From NCBI RefSeq assembly GCF_036250735.1, contig NZ_CP109430.1, positions 3,534,001-3,598,000 on the forward strand: DNA of 64,000 bases, in the 5' to 3' direction. The position numbers and the translations under genes were made by a program. How positions within the stretch are numbered: the first letter of the stretch is position 1; each line of letters starts with the position of its first letter. The stretch comes from Streptosporangium sp. NBC_01495 (GTDB taxonomy: Bacteria; Actinomycetota; Actinomycetes; Streptosporangiales; Streptosporangiaceae). A model generated the notes under the pieces. It worked only from the letters and a program-made list of their open reading frames with translations, was not told the DNA's origin and ran no database searches. Positions 41,854-51,230 of this stretch are shown piece by piece.

Positions 41854-42025
41854 CGTGACGTGAGGTCCTTTCCTGCGTCTTCGAGAACTTGTTGACATCG
41901 GTCGCAACGCTGCGGGATATTGACGCTCCCATTCGGATCGTATAGGAAAGGTGGCGGATGCCACCCATCCTTCACCCATCGCGGAACCGCCCGCCATCGC
42001 TCCGCTTCGATCAGCTGGAGCTCCC
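41854..42025. promoter_or_regulatory. divergent promoter region of the catabolic cluster
   Basis: On the plus strand TTGACA (about 41894) is followed 18 bp later by GATATT, and a second TTGACG lies 15 bp before TATAGG (about 41945). Both are plausible promoters for the importer operon. No clear GntR dyad was identified. Confidence 0.4.
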
Positions 42026-42127
42026 ATGAGCATGCTCGACGTCCTACTCGATTCGCCACCGGGCCGCACCAGGACCGAAGGACTTCTCGACTGCCTGAAG
42101 CCCCATTACATCGCGGCGTACTCGTGA
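42026..42127 (+). CDS. 33-residue leader ORF before the importer operon
   Basis: ATG 42026 has GGAG five bases upstream and opens a short frame (MSMLDVLLDSPPGRTRTEGL, then LDCLKPHYIAAYS). It lies 120 bp before the solute-binding-protein gene, downstream of the presumed promoter. It may be a translated leader with a regulatory role or a remnant of a lost gene. No known leader peptide is recognised. Confidence 0.35.
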   Translation: MSMLDVLLDSPPGRTRTEGLLDCLKPHYIAAYS

Positions 42128-42246
42128 CGCCGGTCTGCGGGTCAGCCCCTGCGACAGCCGGCAACACGCCTGAACAACCCAGCAACCGCTCGGCGAAGCA
42201 CGCAGCAAGGCTCCAGAGGCCCACCCCCCAGAAAGCAGGCAAGAAG

Positions 42247-43671
42247 ATGCGGTATCCACAGCGAACAGGACGACTGTCCGTTCCCCGTCGAAAGGTGCGG
42301 CTGGCGACGGCGGCCATGCTGGTGGCCACGACCATGGCGGCTTGCGGCCAGGACGACGGCGCGAAGGCGAGCGCCCCCAAGGCACCGGCGACCATCCCGG
42401 AGCTCACCAAGGACCCGCTGACCCTCAGCTTCATCTGGTTCGACTGGCCCCCCGCTCACGCGCTGGAAGCCTTCGCGAACGCGGAGTACACCAAAGAGCG
42501 GTCGAACGTGACCATCAAGGTCAACACCGTGCCGAACGCGAACTGGCACGACGCGATGTTCACCCAGTTCGCAGCGCACAAGACCGACTTCGACATCCCG
42601 ATCCTGGACTCGCAGCACATCGGCGAGGCCGTGACGAACGGCAACATCCTCGACCTCACCGACTTCGTCAAGAAGAACATCGACGTCAAGGCCTACAACC
42701 CGTACCTCCTGGCGGCCTACGGCCAGTACCCCCAGGCGGAGACCGGCAAGCGCGACGAAAACGCCAGCATGTACGGACTGCCGCTGCTCGGCGACACCTG
42801 GACGATGATCTACCGCAAGGACCTGATCGGCGACAAGCCACCGCAGACGTGGGACGAGATGATCTCAGTCGCCGAGAAGTGCCAGGCGGACAACCCTGGC
42901 GTCAGCGGGCTGGCTTTCCACCAGGCCAACGGCTCCGACGCCGCGGCCGTAACCTACAACACGGTCAACGGCGTCTACGGCGGCAACCTCTGGGACTCCA
43001 AGACGCGCAAGATCGAGGGCGTCATCAACGACACTGCGGGCCAGGAGGCGATGGACGTCCTGGTCAACAAGATGAAGCCGCTGACCGCCAAGGGCTCCGG
43101 CAACTGGTTCATCGACGAGGTGAACGCGGCGGTCGCCCAGGGCAAGGCATGCATCGCGTTCAACTGGATCGCCGCGAGCGGCGGCCTGCTTGACCCGAAG
43201 CAGTCGACGCTCGGCACCACGCGGGAGCAGATTCTCGACAAGCTGGGTTTTGCCACCCTGCCGAGCCAGAAGACGAACCTGGTGCCTCTCGGCGGCATGG
43301 GGATGCACGTGTCGGCCTACTCCCCCGCGGCGAACCAGGCGGAGGCCCTGAACTTCATGAAGTGGTTCGAGCAGGCTGACATCCAGAAGAAGTGGGCCGC
43401 GGCTGGTGGCGTGCCATCGCGTACGGACGCCCTGGAGTCGCCCGAGTTCCTCAATGCCGGGCCGTTCAACCAGGTGTACGCCGACTCGGTTTCGCGGATG
43501 CGGGACATGTGGAACGTGCCCGAGTACGCGCGCCTCGTCGACATTGAGAACACCAACGTGAACGCGGCTCTGAACGGCGCGAAGACGCCGAAGGACGCGC
43601 TCGACGACATCGCCAAGGAGCAGCAGGGCGTACTCGACTCCGGCAGCCGCAAGGGCGGCGGCGGACTGTGA
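42247..43671 (+). CDS. ABC importer solute-binding lipoprotein (sugar/polyol type)
   Basis: A 474-residue lipoprotein with lipobox TTMAACG. Conserved family-1-like blocks are LTLSFIWFDWPPAHALEAFA, FDIPILDSQHIGEAV, YGLPLLGDTWTMIYRKDL, FNWIAASGG and NFMKWFEQADIQKKWA. It begins at ATG 42247 after AGGCAAGAAG. Its TGA overlaps the GTG of the first permease gene. It would capture a carbohydrate or polyol outside the membrane. The combination with two ATPase genes recalls GlpSTPQV-type glycerol importers, but the binding protein itself does not settle the ligand. Confidence 0.93.
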   Translation: MRYPQRTGRLSVPRRKVRLATAAMLVATTMAACGQDDGAKASAPKAPATIPELTKDPLTLSFIWFDWPPAHALEAFANAEYTKERSNVTIKVNTVPNANWHDAMFTQFAAHKTDFDIPILDSQHIGEAVTNGNILDLTDFVKKNIDVKAYNPYLLAAYGQYPQAETGKRDENASMYGLPLLGDTWTMIYRKDLIGDKPPQTWDEMISVAEKCQADNPGVSGLAFHQANGSDAAAVTYNTVNGVYGGNLWDSKTRKIEGVINDTAGQEAMDVLVNKMKPLTAKGSGNWFIDEVNAAVAQGKACIAFNWIAASGGLLDPKQSTLGTTREQILDKLGFATLPSQKTNLVPLGGMGMHVSAYSPAANQAEALNFMKWFEQADIQKKWAAAGGVPSRTDALESPEFLNAGPFNQVYADSVSRMRDMWNVPEYARLVDIENTNVNAALNGAKTPKDALDDIAKEQQGVLDSGSRKGGGGL

Positions 43672-44618
43672 GTGACCCCGCCCCTCTGACGACCGACCAC
43701 CCCGGGCAGGTGGCGTCCGCGACGCCGCCCGCACCGGGGTGGTCCCGCCGCTTGAGCGACCGCTGGCTCGCCGTGGCCTTCATCTCCCCCGCGCTGCTGC
43801 TGTTGCTCGCGATGTCGGTGTTCCCGTTGCTGTGGGCGTTGTACCTGTCTTTCACCGACTACTCGGCCACCCGCGGGGGACCGGCCCATTTCGTCGGGTT
43901 CGAGAACTACACCGCCATCCTGACGTCGGCGCAGGTCCACCTGAGGGCCTTGACGACGTTGATCTACGTGGTCGGCGCGGTCACCCTGCAGACCGTGCTC
44001 GGTTTCGCCATCGCCTACCTGATCTCACGGCGCACGCACGGGCGAGGACTGCTGACCACTCTGTTCCTGGTTCCGATGATGCTGTCGCAGGTCGTGGTCG
44101 GGCTGTTCTGGCGATTCATGCTCGACGCGCAGTTCGGCGTGATCAACAGCATGCTCGGCTCGCTCGGCCTGGGGCAGGTGGAGTGGCTCACCCGGCAGCG
44201 GACGGCACTGATTTCCCTGATCGTGGTCGACACCTGGCAATGGACGCCGTTCATCATGCTCATCGCACTCGCGGGCCTTACCGCGGTCCCCAAGTACCTG
44301 TACGAGGCCGCCTCGATCGACCGGGCGTCCGAGTGGTTCCGGTTCCGCACCATCACTCTTCCGCTGGTGTGGCCGCTGCTCCTCATCGCCGTGTTGTTCA
44401 GGGCCATCGAGGCCTTCCGGCTGTTCGACCTCGTCTACATCCTCACCAGCGGAGGCCCGGGGGTCTCCACCGAGACGTTGTCGTTCCACGTCTACAAGGT
44501 CGCGTTCCTGGGCTTCAACACCGGAACCGCCTCGGCGTACGGGATCCTCATGGTCCTCGTCGTCATCGTCCTCACGCAGCTCTACCTGCGCTACTTGAAC
44601 AAGCTCAAGGAGGACTGA
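43668..44618 (+). CDS. ABC importer permease (MalF/UgpA type)
   Basis: A 316-residue inner-membrane subunit with six segments. The cytoplasmic EAA loop is EAASIDRASEWFRFRTITLPL, contacting an ATPase. GTG 43668 overlaps the stop codon of the binding-protein gene, and its own stop overlaps the next ATG. It forms the translocation pore with the second permease. Confidence 0.94.
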   Translation: MSDPAPLTTDHPGQVASATPPAPGWSRRLSDRWLAVAFISPALLLLLAMSVFPLLWALYLSFTDYSATRGGPAHFVGFENYTAILTSAQVHLRALTTLIYVVGAVTLQTVLGFAIAYLISRRTHGRGLLTTLFLVPMMLSQVVVGLFWRFMLDAQFGVINSMLGSLGLGQVEWLTRQRTALISLIVVDTWQWTPFIMLIALAGLTAVPKYLYEAASIDRASEWFRFRTITLPLVWPLLLIAVLFRAIEAFRLFDLVYILTSGGPGVSTETLSFHVYKVAFLGFNTGTASAYGILMVLVVIVLTQLYLRYLNKLKED

Positions 44619-45529
44619 TGGCCGTCTCCGTCGACGAGGCCGTGTCCCCAGGTCCTGTCCGGGATCACACGCCCTCCGCGCGCCGCTTCGGCGGCCGGGG
44701 CCGCTCCGTGCTGGAGGTCGCGCTGCTGACCGTGCTGGCCGTCGTGATGCTCTTTCCGGTGCTGTGGATGATCGAGACGTCCCTCAAGGAGAACCGGGAC
44801 GTCTACGCCATCCCGGCCAAATTCTTCGACTTCAAGGTCACTCTGGACCATTTCAAGGACGTGTTCGTCGCCTCCGGCGGCGGTCGTTCGACCTTGTCCG
44901 TCGCGTTCCTCAACTCCGTCGTGGTCGCCGGGGTCTCCACGGCGCTGGCCACCGTGCTGGGGGTCCCGGCGGCGTGGGCCTACTCACGCTTCGCCGTGAA
45001 GGCCAAGAAGGACCAACTGTTCTTCATCCTGTCCACCCGCTTCATGCCGCCCGTGGTGGTCGTGATCCCGATCTTCCTCATGTACCGCCAAGTCGGACTC
45101 ATCGACACCAAGCTCGGCCTGATCCTCATCTACACCGCGTTCAACGTCCCGTTCACGATCTGGATGATGAAGGGGTTCGTCGACGAGGTGCCCGCAGAGT
45201 ACGAGGATGCCGCCATGCTCGACGGCTACACCCGCTTGCAGGCGTTCTGGCGATTCACCCTTCCCCTGCTCCTGCCCGGCATCGCCGCGACGGCGGTCTT
45301 CGCACTCATCTTCTCGTGGAACGAGTTCGTGTTCGCCATCTTCCTTACCTCCAGCGACAACGTGCGGACGGCCCCACCCGCCATCGCCGGCCTCATCGGT
45401 GGAACCACTGTGGACTGGGGTCTCGTGGCCGCCGCCTCCGTGGTGTTCGCCCTACCGGTGCTCGTCTTCGCCTACCTGGTGCGCAAGCACCTCGTCGCCG
45501 GTGTGACGCTCGGGGCGGTGCGACGCTGA
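44618..45529 (+). CDS. ABC importer permease (MalG/UgpE type)
   Basis: A 303-residue partner permease with six segments and EAA loop EDAAMLDGYTRLQAFWRFTL. The motif FNVPFTIWMMKGFVDEVPAE precedes it, as in the carbohydrate CUT1 group. ATG 44618 overlaps the upstream stop (TGATG), and its own stop overlaps the start of the first ATPase, which points to tight translational coupling. Confidence 0.94.
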   Translation: MAVSVDEAVSPGPVRDHTPSARRFGGRGRSVLEVALLTVLAVVMLFPVLWMIETSLKENRDVYAIPAKFFDFKVTLDHFKDVFVASGGGRSTLSVAFLNSVVVAGVSTALATVLGVPAAWAYSRFAVKAKKDQLFFILSTRFMPPVVVVIPIFLMYRQVGLIDTKLGLILIYTAFNVPFTIWMMKGFVDEVPAEYEDAAMLDGYTRLQAFWRFTLPLLLPGIAATAVFALIFSWNEFVFAIFLTSSDNVRTAPPAIAGLIGGTTVDWGLVAAASVVFALPVLVFAYLVRKHLVAGVTLGAVRR

Positions 45530-46596
45530 TGGCGGGCATCGAGGTGACCGCCCTGCACAAGCGCTACCCGGACGGGACGGTCGCGGTCGAACACGTGGAC
45601 CTGTCCATCGGCGAGGGCGAGCTGTTCGTGATGCTCGGCCCTTCGGGTTGCGGCAAGACGACCACGCTGCGGGCCATCGCCGGCCTGGAGAGGCAGACGA
45701 CGGGCGACATCCGCATCGGCGACACGCTGGTCAACGACCTGCCGCCCGCCGAGCGCGACATCGCCATGGTGTTCCAGTTCTACGCTCTCTACCCGCATCT
45801 GAGAACCCGCGACAACCTGGCGTTCCCACTGCGGGCCGAGGGACTGCCCAAGCCGGAGGTGGAGGAGCGGGTCAACGAGGCCGCCCGGCTGATGCGGCTC
45901 GGTCCGCTCCTGGACCGGCGACCGAGCCGGCTGTCCGGCGGGGAGCAGCAGCGCGTCGCGCTTGCTCGCGCCCTGGTGCGACGACCGCGCGCATTCCTCA
46001 TGGACGAACCTCTCACCAATCTGGACGCGGAGCTGCGGGCGGACATGCGCACGGAGATCAAGCACCTGCAGGGTGAGCTGGGGACGACGATGGTCTACGT
46101 CACCCACGACCAGGTCGAGGCGATGTCGCTCGGTCACAGAATCGCCATCCTCAACAAGGGCCGCGTCGAGCAGATCGGCACGCCGCTGGAGGTCTACGAC
46201 CGTCCGGCGAGTCTCTTCTGCGCCGCGTTCATCGGTTCCCCGCCGATGAACCTGATCGAGGTGGAGGTGGCCGACGGGCAGCTGCGCGGTAAGGGCGGAC
46301 TGGTCCTCACGCCACCGCCAGGCCTGCCGCGCGACCGTAGCCTCGTTGCAGGCGTCCGGCCGGAGGCGCTGGAAGTCACAGAACCAGGAGCGGAAGGTTC
46401 AGTCCCGGCCCGCGTGGTCTCGGCGGAGTGGCTGGGCGACGAAATCATCTACGTGGTCGACCACGGCGGCCAGCGCGACGTACGGGTTCGGATGGCACCG
46501 ACTGTCCGTTTCGCCGGTGACGCGCCGGTCGGGCTGCGGCACACCGGCGGGCCCCCGGTGGTCTACGACGTGAGCACGGAAGAGCTGGTGGCCTGA
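45529..46596 (+). CDS. ABC importer ATPase 1 (UgpC/MsmK type)
   Basis: A 355-residue ATPase with Walker A (LGPSGCGKTTTLRAIAG), signature (RLSGGEQQRVALARAL), Walker B (AFLMDEPLTNLD), switch His (MVYVTHDQVEAMSLG) and a C-terminal TOBE-type regulatory domain. All catalytic residues are intact, unlike in its neighbour. It starts at ATG 45529, sharing its A with the previous stop codon. Confidence 0.95.
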   Translation: MAGIEVTALHKRYPDGTVAVEHVDLSIGEGELFVMLGPSGCGKTTTLRAIAGLERQTTGDIRIGDTLVNDLPPAERDIAMVFQFYALYPHLRTRDNLAFPLRAEGLPKPEVEERVNEAARLMRLGPLLDRRPSRLSGGEQQRVALARALVRRPRAFLMDEPLTNLDAELRADMRTEIKHLQGELGTTMVYVTHDQVEAMSLGHRIAILNKGRVEQIGTPLEVYDRPASLFCAAFIGSPPMNLIEVEVADGQLRGKGGLVLTPPPGLPRDRSLVAGVRPEALEVTEPGAEGSVPARVVSAEWLGDEIIYVVDHGGQRDVRVRMAPTVRFAGDAPVGLRHTGGPPVVYDVSTEELVA

Positions 46597-47672
46597 TGGG
46601 AACCGTGGCAGTGCACGGATTGTGCAAGTCCTTCGGCAAAGTCCAGGCTCTGGACGACGTGACGCTGGAGGTGCCGGACGGCTCGTTCTTCGTCGTGCTC
46701 GGGCCCTCCGGGGCAGGCAAGACGACGACCCTGCGAGCGATCGCCGGCCTTGACAGGCCTGACGCCGGGTCGGTGCATCTGGACGGGAGGGACGCCACCG
46801 GTGACACCCCGGCCGCACGCGACCTGGCCATGGTCTTCCAGAGCTACGCCCTCTACCCGCGACACACGGTGTACGAGAACATCGCTTCGCCGCTGCGGGC
46901 ACGCCGCTGTTCTTCGAGCGAGGTCGCCGCCGCCGTCGAGCGGATGTCGAGCCTGCTGCACATCGAACGTCTGCTGCAGCGTCGTCCCGCGCAGTTGTCG
47001 GGCGGTGAGATGCAGCGTGTCGCCCTGGCCCGGGCGCTGGTCCGTCGCCCGCGCGCGTTTCTCATGGACGAGCCGCTGACGAACCTCGACCTCAAGCTCC
47101 GCGTCGAGATGCGCACCGAGCTCACCCGCATCCACCGGAGCCTCGGGGCGACCTTCGTCTACGTGACCAACGACCAGGTCGAGGCCCTGTCCATGGCCGA
47201 CCAGGTCGCGGTCCTCAAGGAGGGGAAGGTGCAACAGGTCGGAACGCCGACCGAGGTGTACGAGCGGCCGGCCAACCAGTGGGTCGCAGGCTTCGTCGGG
47301 AGCCCGTCGATCAGCCTGCTCGCCTGCCACGCCGAGGGAGATCGTCTGGTCGGGGCGGAAGGCTGGACGCTGCCGCGGCCCCGCTGGACCACGGCTGAGG
47401 ACGGTCGTCCGCTGCTGCTGGGCCTGCGCGCGGAGGACCTGTCCGTCGAGCAGCGTGGGAACGCGTCGTTGTCGGGTGAGCTCTACGGCCTTGAGCCGCT
47501 CGGTGACCGAACGGTGGTCGACGTCCGAGTGGGGACGGAGATCCTCAAGGTCAAGGCACGACCCACCGTCACCGGTACGCCGGGCGAGCGGCTGCTTGTC
47601 ACGGTCGACCTGGACCGTGCGCACCTGTTCGATGCGGGCACCGGGCTGGCGCTGTCCGAGGCCGGGAGGTAA
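46596..47672 (+). CDS. ABC importer ATPase 2 with Asn in place of the switch His
   Basis: A 358-residue ATPase paralogous to the previous one. Walker A (LGPSGAGKTTTLRAIAG), signature (QLSGGEMQRVALARAL) and Walker B (AFLMDEPLTNLD) are intact. The H-loop reads FVYVTNDQVEALSMA, so the switch His is Asn. A His-to-Asn change here normally weakens ATP hydrolysis, so a heterodimer with one full and one degenerate site is likely. Two adjacent ATPase genes occur in GlpS/GlpT-type glycerol importers. A 285-bp gap without a convincing gene follows. Confidence 0.93.
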   Translation: MGTVAVHGLCKSFGKVQALDDVTLEVPDGSFFVVLGPSGAGKTTTLRAIAGLDRPDAGSVHLDGRDATGDTPAARDLAMVFQSYALYPRHTVYENIASPLRARRCSSSEVAAAVERMSSLLHIERLLQRRPAQLSGGEMQRVALARALVRRPRAFLMDEPLTNLDLKLRVEMRTELTRIHRSLGATFVYVTNDQVEALSMADQVAVLKEGKVQQVGTPTEVYERPANQWVAGFVGSPSISLLACHAEGDRLVGAEGWTLPRPRWTTAEDGRPLLLGLRAEDLSVEQRGNASLSGELYGLEPLGDRTVVDVRVGTEILKVKARPTVTGTPGERLLVTVDLDRAHLFDAGTGLALSEAGR

Positions 47673-47957
47673 CCGCGCAGGGCGGCGACGTCAACATGCG
47701 CCCGCACGTGGCGATCGAGCCTCGGCGGACCGTCACCGGTGAGCACGGCCTGACGACGCTGAAGCAGCCATGGCCCGAGAAGGCGATCGGTGGCGCGGGG
47801 CGTCGCCCCGCAGCCAGGGCCCCAGGTCTAACGGCCACGTTCGACCCGCTCGGCGACCTCGACCCCGACGAGGCCGTGTGACCCGTTCGTCAACGCGCGT
47901 GGCGCGATCGCCGAGGTCACGCTGAACATCACCAAGAACATCACAGGAGGCGACGCA

Positions 47958-49418
47958 ATGAGTGACCCGATGAACGTCCTGGCCCCCGAGCACCGGCGGC
48001 TCCGGATTGGCGACGCCTGGCGCGATGCCGCCGGCGGAGCCACCTTTGTCGTCGAGGACCCGGCCACCGGCAAGACCATCGCCGAGGTGGCGGACGCCGG
48101 CGTCGTTGACGGGCTCGCCGCTCTGGACGTGGCGAGCAAGGCAATGGCGGAGTGGGCGGCGACCCCGCCGCGAAAACGGTCAGAGTTGTTGACCGCGACG
48201 TACCGGGCACTGACCGAGCGATCCGAGGAGGTCGCCCGGCTGATAACGCTCGAGATGGGCAAGCCGCTCGCCGAGGCTCGGGGAGAGGTGGCCTATGGCG
48301 CCGAGTTCTTCCGTTGGTTCGCCGAGGAGGCGGTGCGCGTCGAGGGGCGCTACAACACCGCTCCCGCTGGTGGGTATCGCATCCTCACCGTGCCGAAGCC
48401 GGTCGGACCGTGCGTCTTCGTGACACCCTGGAACTTTCCGTTGGCCATGGGTGCCCGCAAGATCGCTCCTGCGCTGGCGGCGGGCTGCACGACGATCACC
48501 AAGCCAGCGGCCCAGACGCCACTCACCATGCTGTTCCTGGCCCGCATCATGGAGGAGGTCGGCGTTCCCCCGGGCGTCGTCAACGTCGTGACAACCAAGC
48601 GTGCCGGCGAGGTGGTCTCAGCACTGCTGGCCGACCGTCGGACCCGCAAGCTTTCGTTCACCGGGTCGACCGAGGTCGGGCGCGTGCTGCTACGACAGGC
48701 GGCGGACAACGTGCTGCGCACCTCCATGGAACTGGGCGGCAACGCGGCCTTGATCGTGTGTGCCGACGCGGACCTGGACGTCGCGCTCGACGGTGCCATG
48801 GTGGCCAAGATGCGCAACATCGGGGAGTCCTGCATCGCGGCCAACCGAATCTACGTCGAGGAGCCGGTGCGCGAGGAGTTCACGGCGCGCTTCGCCGAGC
48901 GGATGGGCGCGCTCTCGGTGGGCCATGGTCTCGACGACGGCGTGGACGTCGGGGCGTTGATCGACGAGGCCTCGGTCACCAAGATCGACGAGCTCGTCAC
49001 CGACGCGGTCAATCGCGGCGCCCGTGTCTTGGTGGGCGGCGAGCGTCCGGATGGGCCGGGCCACTTCTACCCGCCTACGGTCCTCGTCGACGTGCCCGAA
49101 GACGCGCGGATGCTGGAGGCGGAAATCTTCGGCCCGGTGGCGCCGATCATCTCGTTCACGTCCGACGACGAGGTAATGGCGAAGGCCAACGACACCGAGC
49201 ACGGCCTGGTCGGATACGTCTTCACCCGTGACCTCCAGCGGGCGCTCCGGTTCACCGAGGGGCTGGAGACGGGGATGGTCGGCATCAACCGTGGTCTGAT
49301 CTCGGACCCGTCGGCTCCGTTCGGAGGCGTGAAGCAGTCCGGGATCGGCAAGGAGGGGTCGCACGAGGGCATCCTTGAGTACCTCGACGTCACCTACGCG
49401 GCGATCGACCTACCGTGA
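47958..49418 (+). CDS. aldehyde dehydrogenase (succinate-semialdehyde type)
   Basis: A 486-residue NAD(P)-dependent enzyme. It has the catalytic Cys in NIGESCIAANRIYV, the general base Glu in SMELGGNAALIV, FTGSTEVGRVLL for cofactor binding, and the PWNFPLAM and FGGVKQSGIGKEG blocks of the GabD-like group. It probably oxidises an aldehyde made by the iron alcohol dehydrogenase encoded nearby. AGGAGG precedes the ATG. The 285 bp before it contain a short in-frame stretch (ARGAIAEVTLNITKNIT) that may be the tail of a deleted gene. Confidence 0.94.
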   Translation: MSDPMNVLAPEHRRLRIGDAWRDAAGGATFVVEDPATGKTIAEVADAGVVDGLAALDVASKAMAEWAATPPRKRSELLTATYRALTERSEEVARLITLEMGKPLAEARGEVAYGAEFFRWFAEEAVRVEGRYNTAPAGGYRILTVPKPVGPCVFVTPWNFPLAMGARKIAPALAAGCTTITKPAAQTPLTMLFLARIMEEVGVPPGVVNVVTTKRAGEVVSALLADRRTRKLSFTGSTEVGRVLLRQAADNVLRTSMELGGNAALIVCADADLDVALDGAMVAKMRNIGESCIAANRIYVEEPVREEFTARFAERMGALSVGHGLDDGVDVGALIDEASVTKIDELVTDAVNRGARVLVGGERPDGPGHFYPPTVLVDVPEDARMLEAEIFGPVAPIISFTSDDEVMAKANDTEHGLVGYVFTRDLQRALRFTEGLETGMVGINRGLISDPSAPFGGVKQSGIGKEGSHEGILEYLDVTYAAIDLP

Positions 49419-49903
49419 CCGGCCCGCTGCTCCGGGTGCCCGCCGAGGATCACCGCGCCCTGTGCACACATGACCTGACCGGCCTCCACCCGTGGGGCGG
49501 GACCCGGGCCATGGTCGGCACGAATCCGCCGGCACCCGGGGACGCCGTCGACTCCGCCGGTGTGCGCGCCACAGACGCGGCCGCGGCGGTGGATGGGGCG
49601 ATCAGCCCTTTCGGCGGTCCCAAAGGCTACGCCCTCGGGCTCATGATCGAGGTGCTGGTCGCGACCTTGACTCGTACCGCCCTTGGCGACGATGTCCGCG
49701 GGACCCTCGACCCGACTGGCCCGCCCACCAAGGGCGACGTCTTCATCGCGATGGAGCCGAGGGCGCCCGGGCACGACCGAGTCTGGGAGCCCGGCGCGCG
49801 CCTGCGCCACCCGGCAGCCAAGCTTGCCGACGCCGTTCCGGTCTCGCAGGTGACCTGGACGTCCGCCCAGCAAATCACCGCCGACGTTCCAGAGAGGCAC
49901 TGA
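49415..49903 (+). pseudogene. LDH2/malate-dehydrogenase-family gene with an internal deletion
   Basis: The 162-codon frame contains GGTRAMVGTNPPAPG joined to DAAAAVDGAISPFGGPKGYALGL and EVLVATLTRTALGDDVRG, then PTKGDVFIAMEPRAPG. These are two conserved stretches of LDH2-type (malate/ureidoglycolate) dehydrogenases, but the catalytic and nucleotide-binding part between them is missing, as are the N-terminal 120 residues. Its GTG start overlaps the aldehyde dehydrogenase stop. It is a decayed member of the same catabolic cluster. Confidence 0.8.
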
Positions 49904-49904
49904 C

Positions 49905-51140
49905 ATGCTTGAGACCGTCCGCGGACCACGCCAGCTGATAGTGGGCGAAGGGGTCGCGCAGAACATCCCACGAGTGGTGGCCGAGTGTGGCTCGCGAGTC
50001 CTCATCGTGACCGACCGGGTTCTTCTGGGGCAGCCGGGCGTGGCCGAGATCGTGGCCGCCGTGCGGGAGAAGGTCGAAGTCGTCGGGGTGTTCGCCGACG
50101 CGACTCCGGACGTGCCACTCGCCGATGTCGCCCTGGCCGTCTCGGTCGCCGCAGAGGTGGACGCCGACGTAATCCTCGCCATCGGGGGTGGCACGGTGAT
50201 CGACCTCGCCAAAATCGTCGGCGTCATCCGGCGCCACGGTGGGACGCCGCGCGACTTCTACGGCGAGTCGAAGGTGCCGGGGCCGACGATTCCTCTCGTC
50301 GCGGTCCCGACGACGTCAGGCACCGGCTCCGAGCTCACGCCCGTCTCGGTGTTGACCGACCCGGACCGCGAGCTGAAGGTGGGGGTCTCCAGCGTCCACA
50401 TCGTGCCCGACTTCGCCATCGTCGACCCCGAGCTCACCTACACCTGCCCTGCGACCGTCACTGCCCACTCCGGCATCGACGCGTTTTGTCACGCGGTGGA
50501 GAGCTACACCGCGCGACCCCGGGCCCACGGACCGCGCGACCCGGTGGAGCAGGTCTTCCTCGGCCGTAACCCGATCACCGATCACTACGCGCTCCTGGCC
50601 GCGGAGCGGATCGCCCGCAGCTTGCCCCGTGTCGTCAGGGACGGAGGCGACAAGGACGCGCGCGCGGACATGTCCTATGGGTCCATGCTGGCCGGGCTCG
50701 CATTTTCCCACGCGGGCAACGCGGCTCCGCACGCCCTCCAGTACCCCATCGGCGCAGCCACCCACACCCCGCACGGCCTGGGCGTCGGGCTGCTGCTGCC
50801 CTACGCGCTGGACGCGGCCAGGGATGCCATCGGCGACCGGTTGGCCATCCTCGCCGGGGTGTGCGGGCTCGACGTGACCGACGCCTCGGATGCCGAGGCC
50901 GCAGATACGTTCCTCACCTGGCTCGACGGGCTCCTTGCCGACATCGGCATCCCTACCACCTTGGCGGACATCGGCGTGGCACGCGCCGACCTCCCGCGCT
51001 TCGCGGAGATGGCCAGTGGCGTCACCCGCTTGATCCAGAACCATCCAGGCCCGACCGACACCGCCAGCCTGACCGCGATCCTCGAAGCGGCCTGGATCGG
51101 GGACCGGACCCGACACGTCCTGACTCCGGAGCAGAGATAG
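49905..51140 (+). CDS. iron-containing alcohol dehydrogenase
   Basis: A 411-residue group-III alcohol dehydrogenase. GGGTVIDLAK binds NAD, PTTSGTGSELTPVSVL is family-specific, and the metal ligands lie in DAFCHAVESYTA and FSHAGNAAPHALQYP with THTPHG. Members act on short alcohols, polyols, glycerol or hydroxy acids. It lies directly after the broken LDH2-type gene, 66 bp before an IS5 element, and is the last gene of the catabolic cluster. Confidence 0.93.
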   Translation: MLETVRGPRQLIVGEGVAQNIPRVVAECGSRVLIVTDRVLLGQPGVAEIVAAVREKVEVVGVFADATPDVPLADVALAVSVAAEVDADVILAIGGGTVIDLAKIVGVIRRHGGTPRDFYGESKVPGPTIPLVAVPTTSGTGSELTPVSVLTDPDRELKVGVSSVHIVPDFAIVDPELTYTCPATVTAHSGIDAFCHAVESYTARPRAHGPRDPVEQVFLGRNPITDHYALLAAERIARSLPRVVRDGGDKDARADMSYGSMLAGLAFSHAGNAAPHALQYPIGAATHTPHGLGVGLLLPYALDAARDAIGDRLAILAGVCGLDVTDASDAEAADTFLTWLDGLLADIGIPTTLADIGVARADLPRFAEMASGVTRLIQNHPGPTDTASLTAILEAAWIGDRTRHVLTPEQR

Positions 51141-51230
51141 TGACGGGCCTTTCACATGACGACGAGTTCCCTGCCCCACCCTGGGTATCGGAATTGTCGG
51201 CTACGCCTTAGAACTCCTAGCAAAATGCGG

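Noticed and set aside
47696-47881. 62-codon frame between the importer and the aldehyde dehydrogenase as a gene
   Set aside because: No ribosome site or recognisable domain; at most a remnant.
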